A DNA stretch of 64,000 nucleotides from Orientia tsutsugamushi str. Boryong (GTDB lineage: Bacteria; Pseudomonadota; Alphaproteobacteria; Rickettsiales; Rickettsiaceae). Position 1 is the first letter of the stretch. Every line of letters starts with the position of its first letter. The stretch is taken from assembly GCF_000063545.1 (NCBI RefSeq), contig NC_009488.1, forward strand, positions 992,001 through 1,056,000, in the 5' to 3' direction. Below the pieces are notes generated by a model that saw nothing but the letters and a program-made list of their open reading frames with translations, did not search any database and was not told where the DNA came from. Shown here one piece after another: positions 58,161 through 64,000 of the stretch. The translations under genes and the position numbers were made by a program.

Positions 58161-60114
58161 GTGCGTCAAGATAAGGTGAATTAATCTTACTGGTGAAAGT
58201 CCAGTTATGGAAGGAGAAGCTAGATCCACCATATAGCGAGTCTTGTGCTGCTGAAGGTAACGACAGTAGTAAAGCGTAGACAGTGAAACATTCGAGCCGA
58301 AACCAAATGGTGAACGTGATATCCCCGAAAGGCTTATATAGTGGAAGCCGATATGTTAGACTACATAGTAGGCAAAAGAAGATTGGAGGTCAAACTAGTA
58401 AAAAAAAACCCAAAAATTTTCAACCACCGGGGTCGCAGGCGTCAGCGAGTTTGTAAAGATTAATGACACAACTTGAGAAGTCCTTATAACTCTTACGTAA
58501 TTAAGTAAGTATTCAAAGTACAAGTGATGAAACATAAGGCTTTGGAGATGGTGTAAGGATGGCTGAGTTAGCCATAGTAGTGATGAAACCTAGTAATGTG
58601 GGTGGAGCAAAGGGTTAGCAGAAAAGTAAGAATGCAAGAGGGAAACAATGGCTGTACACAGCATAGACAGAAATACATGGTTAACGAAACTTGAGCGTAT
58701 AAAGTTGCTATCATCGAAAAATCAAGACATAAAGTTTAATAATCTAAATCAAGACATAAAGTTTAATAATCTTGGACATATCATTGATTTAAAGATATTA
58801 GAAGAACAATATAAGGAACTCGATAGCAAGAAAGCGATAGGAATAGATGGTATAACCAAAGAGGATTATGGTAAGAAGTTGAAAGCAAATCTGCTCTCGC
58901 TTCTTACTAGAATTTGCAATGGGAAATATCAGGCTAAACCTGCACGAATAACAGAAATTCCAAAAGAAGATGGAGGCAAAAGACCTTTGATAATATCATG
59001 TTTTGAAGATAAGATAATCGAGTCTACAGTAAGCAAGATATTAAACTCTGTGTTTGAGCCAATATTCTTAAAGTATTCATATGGATTTCGACCTAAATTA
59101 AATGCACACGACGCTTTAAGGGAGTTAAATAGACTTACGTATAACTTCAATAAAGGGGCTATAGTAGAGATTGATATAACAAAGTGTTTCAATACAATCA
59201 AGCATTGTGAGTTGATGTAATTTCTAAGAAAGAGAATATCTGACAAGAAATTTCTAAGACTAGTTATGAAACTGATTGAAACACCAATCATAGAAAATGG
59301 TACTATAGTTACTAACAAAGAAGGTTGTCGTCAAGGATCAATAGTTTCACCAATTCTGGCAAATGTCTTTCTGCATTATGTTATAGATAGCTGGTTTGCA
59401 AAAATCAGCAAAGAAAACTTAATGGGACAAACAGGAATGGTGAGGTACTGCGACGATATGGTATTTGTCTTTGAAAAGGAAACAGATGCGAAAAGGTTTT
59501 ATGATGTTTTGCCTAAAAGGTTAAATAAGTATGGGCTAAATATCAATGAAGCTAAATCACAAATGATTAAATCTGGTAGAGACCATGCTGCAAATTTAGC
59601 CAAACAAGACAAGAAGATCGCAAGTTATAATTTTCTTGGATTTACTTGCTATTGGAGAAAATCAAGATTTGGCATAACATGGAGACTAAAATATACCTCA
59701 AGGAGAGATCGTTTTACTGAGAAACTGAAAGGACTGAGAAAATATTTGCGTAGTCAGCTAAACAAGCAAGATAAAACACAAACATTATCACAAGTCATTA
59801 GAGTTATTAGGTGAATGGATCAACTATCATGGTATATCTGATAATAAAAGACGAGTAAGTTCATTTATCAACCAAAGTACACGTGCAATATATAACTGGT
59901 TCAATAAAATGGGAGGAAAACGTAAGATGAATTGGAAAAGACTAACCGAGATACTTAAAAGAGTAAATTTTCCTAAAATTGGAAAGATTGTCTCAATGTT
60001 CTAGACAACAAATAAGGCATAATGCTTATCTTATTTTTGAGAGCCGGATGCGGTAATTCTGCAACTCCGGTTCTGAGGAGGGGCCTAATTGAGCGATTGG
60101 TTAGGTCTACTCAC
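58161..60114 (+). mobile_element. Group II intron (full length, damaged ORF)
   Basis: The 5' end is GTGCGTCAAG at 58161, after exon ...AATATGCTAA. Ribozyme domains I-IV run to ~58640, the maturase gene spans 58648-60004, domain V is at 60041-60073 (starting GAGCCGG, with the AGC triad), and domain VI ends CTACTCAC at ~60114. The uninterrupted target (AATATGCTAATATGAAAAGA) can be read at 51073-51092 on the minus strand, which fixes both junctions to within one base. The ribozyme parts look complete. Confidence 0.9.
58648..60004 (+). pseudogene. Group II intron reverse transcriptase/maturase, damaged
   Basis: Open from 58648 to a TAA at 59218 (ELM-stop), where the copy at the left edge has Glu. 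The same frame reopens directly and runs to 59814 with GCRQGSIVSPILANVFLHYV and MVRYCDDMVFVFE (YxDD box). A one-base shift follows (…VIRVIR-stop; the other frame reads GEWINYHGISDN), leading to the maturase C terminus KRKMNWKRLTEILKRVNFPK ending at 60004. Two lesions make it inactive unless helped in trans. Confidence 0.88.
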
Positions 60115-60148
60115 ATATGAAAAGAGTATAAAAAATAATAGATAAATA

Positions 60149-61015
60149 ATGGCAAGAAGCTACAGTTACGATTTAAGAATGAAGCTATTCAAAGCCCTAG
60201 ATGAGGGGCTATCAATTGTTAAAGCATGTAAAATATTCAACATAAGTCGTAATACGAGATATAGATGGAAACATCTTAAAAGAGAAACAGGAGATATTAA
60301 AGCAAAACCTTATGGAGCAGCAAAAGGTTATAATGCAAAAATAGACCTCAAAGAATTTGAGGGGTTAATTATCAATCATCATGATAAAACAGCTAAAGAA
60401 TTAAGTATTATACTAGGTAATAGATTACAAAAAACTAGAATAAATTATTACAGAAAACTACTAGGATATACTTATAAAAAAACTCATTTTCATCCCAAAA
60501 GGGATATTGTGTTAAGGAATGAATTTATCGAGAAGGTAAAGCAAATTTCTAAAGAAAATCTAGTATTTATTGATGAGTCAGGAATAGAGGATAATGCTTG
60601 TAGAGAATATGGATGGAGTATAAAAGGTACTAGATGTTATGTCAATAAAGCTTATCAACATAAATCCAGGGTCAGTATGATAGCAGGGCTTTGTAATAAT
60701 CAAATTATAGCACCAGTAATATTTGAAGGAAATTGTAATAAAGAAATATTTACAACTTATGTAGAAACTATATTAATCAAAGAATTGCGCCCTGGACAAA
60801 TAGTAATTATGGATAATATCAATTTCCATAAGAATAATACAATTAAAGTATTAATAGAATCGGTTGGCTGCAGTATTCTATTCTTACCTACATATAGTCC
60901 AGATTTAAATCCTATAGAACATTATTGGTTTAAGATTAAGAACGAAATAAGAAAAGTTACTGCTCAATTCAAAGATATTAGCATGGCTGTAGCACACGTA
61001 ATGCAGTTTATCTGA
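60149..61015 (+). CDS. IS630-family transposase (intact)
   Basis: 288 residues. The N-terminal double helix-turn-helix includes YDLRMKLFKALDEGLSIVKA and KIFNISRNTRYRWKHL. The DDE core has LVFIDESGIEDNACREYGWS (first Asp), IVIMDNINFHKNN (second Asp) and FLPTYSPDLNPIEHYWFKIK (Glu). It is complete, and the element's two ends are present, so it may be active if the intron in its leader is spliced out or tolerated. Copy 1 at 48372 is a broken relative. Confidence 0.9.
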   Translation: MARSYSYDLRMKLFKALDEGLSIVKACKIFNISRNTRYRWKHLKRETGDIKAKPYGAAKGYNAKIDLKEFEGLIINHHDKTAKELSIILGNRLQKTRINYYRKLLGYTYKKTHFHPKRDIVLRNEFIEKVKQISKENLVFIDESGIEDNACREYGWSIKGTRCYVNKAYQHKSRVSMIAGLCNNQIIAPVIFEGNCNKEIFTTYVETILIKELRPGQIVIMDNINFHKNNTIKVLIESVGCSILFLPTYSPDLNPIEHYWFKIKNEIRKVTAQFKDISMAVAHVMQFI

Positions 61016-61120
61016 TTGTACCTATTTCCTACGTTATTGCTATACCTATAATAATAGCGATAATTCACTTCCTTTTTATATACGTTCTGGATTTCGTTTG
61101 CATTGTTGAATGAAATGAGT

Positions 61121-61924
61121 TCAGTAGTTAGTAATGATTAGCTCATTAACAGTGTTTCGTTGTTGATTGATTGAGTATGTAACTGGAATATGAGTGATGA
61201 AAAAGTCTTTGTATAGATCTTTAATGAAGGCAGTGTTATTATTTGAAAGCATAATTTTAACACCTTTATTGTTTAGTTCATAAACAAAATCTCGTAGTCT
61301 GATTTGCTCTTTTTCATCAAATGGAACTCTGGTATAGAAACGTTCTCCTGATTGGTGATAAGGGGGGTCAAGATAAACGAAGTCACCTTTTTTAGGTTCT
61401 ATAAACGAAAAATCCATAGCGCAAATTGATACATCGGTTAAAAGTTTGCTACATTTATTTATTCTAGAGCAAATATGAAGCTTAAGATATCGCTTATCAG
61501 AAAATGTTTGAGCAGATGTACCATCTCTGTTTAGCCTATAAATTCCCCTAAAAGAGTATTTATTAAGATATATAAATTTTGCCGTGATATCATTAGGATC
61601 ATTACTATAATAATTGTCTCTTATTTTATAGTAGTAATTTTCAGAATGGTTTTTGTGATATAGATTCAGTAATCTGTTGACTTCATTTGGATTCTTTTTT
61701 ACAGCGTGATAACTAGTAATTAAGTCGAGATTAATATCAGACAAAAAACATTGTTTAAACAGATGCCTAACTTGAAAAAATAAAGCCCCACCTCCAAGAA
61801 ATGGTTCATAGTAATTATAGTATGGCCCTGAAGGAAGATGCTCTATTAATTTATTAACAATTCTCCTTTTACCTCCAACCCAGTGAAGAAAAGGCTTTGG
61901 TTCATTAGAAATTGCCGTTGACAC
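61121..61924 (-). CDS. DNA adenine methyltransferase (Dam/D12 class)
   Basis: 267 residues. PFLHWVGGKRRIVNKLIEHL is the FxGG-type SAM motif I of D12 methylases, followed by YYEPFLGGGALFFQ, CFLSDINLDLI, and catalytic motif IV FVYLDPPYHQSGERF. IMLSNNNTAFI follows. These enzymes methylate the N6 of adenine, often in GATC. No restriction endonuclease gene is visible beside it, so it looks like an orphan methylase. Such genes are frequent RAGE cargo. The frame is intact. Confidence 0.88.
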   Translation of the reverse strand: MSTAISNEPKPFLHWVGGKRRIVNKLIEHLPSGPYYNYYEPFLGGGALFFQVRHLFKQCFLSDINLDLITSYHAVKKNPNEVNRLLNLYHKNHSENYYYKIRDNYYSNDPNDITAKFIYLNKYSFRGIYRLNRDGTSAQTFSDKRYLKLHICSRINKCSKLLTDVSICAMDFSFIEPKKGDFVYLDPPYHQSGERFYTRVPFDEKEQIRLRDFVYELNNKGVKIMLSNNNTAFIKDLYKDFFITHIPVTYSINQQRNTVNELIITNY

Positions 61925-62055
61925 AAGAATTTTTGATTAATTAAATCTCTACTATGAATTATAGCAGAAAATAAGCCTTAAAGCCAGTAATAATAACTGT
62001 TGTAGAACTTTTTTATAAACCTTTTGTGAATGATATTTTTGTAGCTAGAGATACA

Positions 62056-62164
62056 ATGCGATAATTTCGCATCTATTTTAAAAAAGATGAAAAAATTTTT
62101 CATAATTATGACAAAAAGTCATGTACTGATAAAAATTGAAATGATACTGTATACCTGATATTAT
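62056..62164 (+). promoter_or_regulatory. Promoter/operator cassette, copy 1
   Basis: ATGCGATAATTTCGCAT at 62056-62072 is a palindrome (6-bp arms). About 60 bp on, TTGAAA (62136-62141) and TATTAT (62159-62164) are spaced by 17 bp, a good sigma-70-type promoter. The whole block is repeated at 63248-63356, upstream of a different gene. It precedes the gene at 62400. Confidence 0.6.
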
Positions 62165-62190
62165 CTGAGATTCAAGATTTAGATAATATT

Positions 62191-62256
62191 TAGCTAGAGG
62201 TTATTTCATTAAAACTTCAAAATCTGCTATTAAAGGTATAAATGAATCTCTAGCTA
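62191..62256. other. Inverted repeat between promoter and gene
   Basis: TAGCTAGAG (62191-62199) and CTCTAGCTA (62248-62256) are exact inverse copies and could form a hairpin in the leader of the gene at 62400. The other cassette copy lacks it. Confidence 0.35.
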
Positions 62257-62399
62257 CACTTTAATTGCTACTTCAAATAGCAAAAGTAATGCTATGGTTA
62301 TTAATGGCCTAATTATTTTAGGCTATCTCAATTTATAACTCAAGATTAATAATAAATATATAATTGTTAAATATTATGCGGGATTTTAAAGGGTAAAGT

Positions 62400-63116
62400 A
62401 TGCATATACAAGTCTTAAGCGCAGCAAAACACTTGTTCTATCGAATGTTTAACCTATACAAACAAAATAAAGTAACACAAATTTTTTCAGTTTCACAGGA
62501 AAAATGGTTTGCTTTTTTTAATGACTTGCACAGTCATACAGAACAAAAAAATTTAATACAACTTCTAATAACTCATCTTATAAAGATAAAATCTAATTTA
62601 AAAACAAATCAGCAAAAAAAGTGTTTAACTGGTTATTTAACTGATCCAAATTATAACTTAACCAGAAAGGAACAAAAATATATTTTAAAATTAATAAATG
62701 AAAATGATTTTATTTGGAATAAGAAAGGTCAAAACTTTCTTGATTTTTGTATGTATAAAATTATACGAATGCATTCCATAGCACTTGAAATACCAATCAA
62801 AAAATGTTCTAGCAATATGCTAATAAATAAAGGTATCAAACCCTTTCAGGAATTTATTACACCAGAACATTTTAAGAATATAATTTATCTTGAACAAAAG
62901 CTACTATACCGCACACTTAAGTATGATCATTGCATTAATTCGAAACAAAGAAAAGTAACTATCAAACAACTACTATTGGCTCCAGGACAACTTGAAATAA
63001 AAGAAGATCTTAATTCGATAGAGAAAAAAGATTTTGACTTAGTTAATACAGCCCTTGATTTTTATATTTTGGATATTATAGGTCGTTTTAAAGATGTGTT
63101 TGAACCTGATGTTTAA
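62400..63116 (+). CDS. Unrecognised 238-residue protein
   Basis: An intact frame preceded by AAAGGGTAAAG. The product is basic and helical, rich in Lys, Asn and Leu (KNLIQLLITHLIKIKSNLKT, ILKLINENDFIWNKKGQNFL, NIIYLEQKLLYRTLKYDHCI), without signal peptide, membrane helix or any catalytic motif I know. The C terminus is acidic (IGRFKDVFEPDV). It shares its upstream control cassette with the next gene, a histidine-kinase-like protein, which hints at a common regulon. Confidence 0.5.
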   Translation: MHIQVLSAAKHLFYRMFNLYKQNKVTQIFSVSQEKWFAFFNDLHSHTEQKNLIQLLITHLIKIKSNLKTNQQKKCLTGYLTDPNYNLTRKEQKYILKLINENDFIWNKKGQNFLDFCMYKIIRMHSIALEIPIKKCSSNMLINKGIKPFQEFITPEHFKNIIYLEQKLLYRTLKYDHCINSKQRKVTIKQLLLAPGQLEIKEDLNSIEKKDFDLVNTALDFYILDIIGRFKDVFEPDV

Positions 63117-63247
63117 ATTAAGAGCAAAAAAGATAAGTCCAGAACTTTTTCAGTTAATATACTAAATTATCAAAGTCTTTTTATAACTCAGAATCAATTG
63201 TATATCTCATTTTGAGAGATATTTTGTTTTTTTAGATGTAAATAACA

Positions 63248-63356
63248 ATGCGATAATTTCGCATCAATGTGTAATATTATGAAAAAATTTTTCAGAAATA
63301 TTACAAAAAGTCATGTACTGACAAAAATCGAAATGATACTGTATACCTGATATTAT
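63248..63356 (+). promoter_or_regulatory. Promoter/operator cassette, copy 2
   Basis: ATGCGATAATTTCGCAT at 63248-63264, identical to copy 1, then TCGAAA (63328-63333), a 17-bp spacer identical to copy 1, and TATTAT (63351-63356). It precedes the gene at 63468. Confidence 0.6.
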
Positions 63357-63467
63357 CTGAGATTTAAGATTTAGATGATATTCTGATAGAGATTAAAACT
63401 TAAACCGCAAAATTTTCTTTTTAATCTCTAGGAAGCAATTTAACAACTTAAATAGCAGGAGAATTCT

Positions 63468-64000
63468 ATGCCTATTGAAGACGAAGGTCAAAATAAAATC
63501 AATAAATTAACTGAAAAATTATCCACAGAGGGAATTAATAGCACAACAATAAAACAGATAGATGCTGAAATGCAAAAACTATACTGCCAGCTAGAGGAAT
63601 CTGAGGAAGTAAGCATAAATTGCATAGAGTGGATACAATATTTTAGGCTAATAGTAAATAACTACGACAGAAAAAAAGTAAATATAATAGCTTCTCTAAA
63701 TGGAATGATTTTTTTATTTAGACAATACATAGCATCAACGAATGTAAGGATTGAAACATTTAACATAGAATTGCTAATAAATAATACCGTTATCAGAATG
63801 AGGGAACATTTTGAAGATGAGAATATAAAGCTAAATGTTCAAAATGACATAAAGACAATTCTGATTGGAGATAGTTTTCGAATAAAAGCAGTAATAAGTC
63901 AGTTAATTGGTAGTGCTATTATAAATAGTAGTAAGAATAGCAAGATTACTATTAACATCAATCAGTATTCAGAAATATTACAATTTACAGTACAAAACAT
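63468..64000 (+). CDS. Histidine-kinase-like protein, N-terminal part (runs off right edge)
   Basis: Open from ATG at 63468 (AGGAGA site six bases upstream) to the window end, 177 codons. Residues ~45-90 form a helical region where a dimerisation/His-acceptor domain is expected (EWIQYFRLIVNNYDRKKVNI, then SLNGMIFLFRQYI). From ~95 the chain resembles the start of a HATPase: ETFNIELLINNTVIRMREHF, LIGDSFRIKAVISQLIGSAI, then KITININQYSEILQFTV. The N-box Asn is Ser here (LIGSAIINSSKN), and no clear phospho-accepting His is visible. It could be a degenerate or hybrid kinase of the RAGE cargo. The rest is outside the window. Confidence 0.5.
   Translation, partial: MPIEDEGQNKINKLTEKLSTEGINSTTIKQIDAEMQKLYCQLEESEEVSINCIEWIQYFRLIVNNYDRKKVNIIASLNGMIFLFRQYIASTNVRIETFNIELLINNTVIRMREHFEDENIKLNVQNDIKTILIGDSFRIKAVISQLIGSAIINSSKNSKITININQYSEILQFTVQN

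Larger units (their letters stand above)
58126..61040 (+). mobile_element. IS630-family element, copy 2, carrying a group II intron
   Basis: Ends GCGCTAACATAGGAAATAGG and (inverted) GCAATAACGTAGGAAATAGG, flanked by TA at 58124-58125 and 61041-61042. Without the intron (58161-60114) the element is about 960 bp like copy 1. The transposase gene is intact. The intron sits in the short leader between the terminal repeat and the gene. Confidence 0.88.

Noticed and set aside
57455-61924. Reading tra genes plus methylase as an active conjugative element
   Set aside because: traB, traC, traA and traD pieces are all truncated or deleted, and no integrase or complete relaxase is visible.
62400-63116. 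Calling the unknown gene and the kinase-like gene a two-component system
   Set aside because: The first protein lacks receiver and DNA-binding motifs; only the shared upstream cassette links them.

Overview
The window looks like chromosomal DNA of Orientia tsutsugamushi (Rickettsiales, Alphaproteobacteria). It is strongly AT-rich. Rickettsial core genes (an ATP/ADP translocase, hemE-hemH-hemJ, hemD, an NDUFS4-type complex I subunit) sit among an extreme density of repeats: at least seven IS5-family copies, several IS982 and IS630 copies, group II introns, MITEs, and remnants of an F-type conjugative element of the kind called RAGE in Rickettsiales. The species name is inferred from protein families and repeat content, not from a database match.

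Layout. 1-1437 holds a group II intron (running off the left edge) inserted into the reverse transcriptase of a second, deleted copy. 1559-4057 is hemE-hemH-hemJ on the minus strand. 4058-4400 is a gene-free, DnaA-box-rich stretch next to hemE, the best candidate for the chromosomal origin. 5544-7049 is rho with a tandem duplication near its N terminus. 7050-9316 is decayed DNA plus an IS5 copy. 9545-10828 encodes an exported HEXXGH protein and 11489-13357 is mnmG. 13497-21993 is a minus-strand housekeeping run (tmk, zapE, hemD, der, polA, a sodium/solute symporter). 22000-28340 is repeat-rich and carries one dsbA-like gene. 28494-39455 is core again: secF, mutS, tlc, tRNA-Arg, rsmI, serS, tatC, then the rsmG-parA-parB segregation cluster with two perfect parS sites. 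From 39640 to the end the DNA is accessory, apart from the NDUFS4-like gene and xseB at 41.6-42.2 kb.

Accessory region. A plasmid-type replication initiator with a C-terminal DnaA_N-like domain (44968-46692) is intact. An inverted, decayed second copy (42785-44060) is split by an IS5 element. An ankyrin protein, a truncated outer-membrane protein, a large unrecognised protein (51523-53349), and broken traD, traA/Toprim, traC, traV and traB genes follow, all cut by IS elements and MITEs. The right end carries a Dam-type methylase, an unknown gene, and the start of a histidine-kinase-like gene. The last two share a duplicated upstream promoter/palindrome cassette.

How it works together. oriC-like DNA, parAB/parS, rsmG and mnmG form the usual alphaproteobacterial origin neighbourhood. 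The haem genes and the ATP/ADP translocase fit an obligate intracellular life. The rest records repeated transposition: IS inside IS, intron inside intron, and MITEs with IS982 ends inside IS5 and tra genes.
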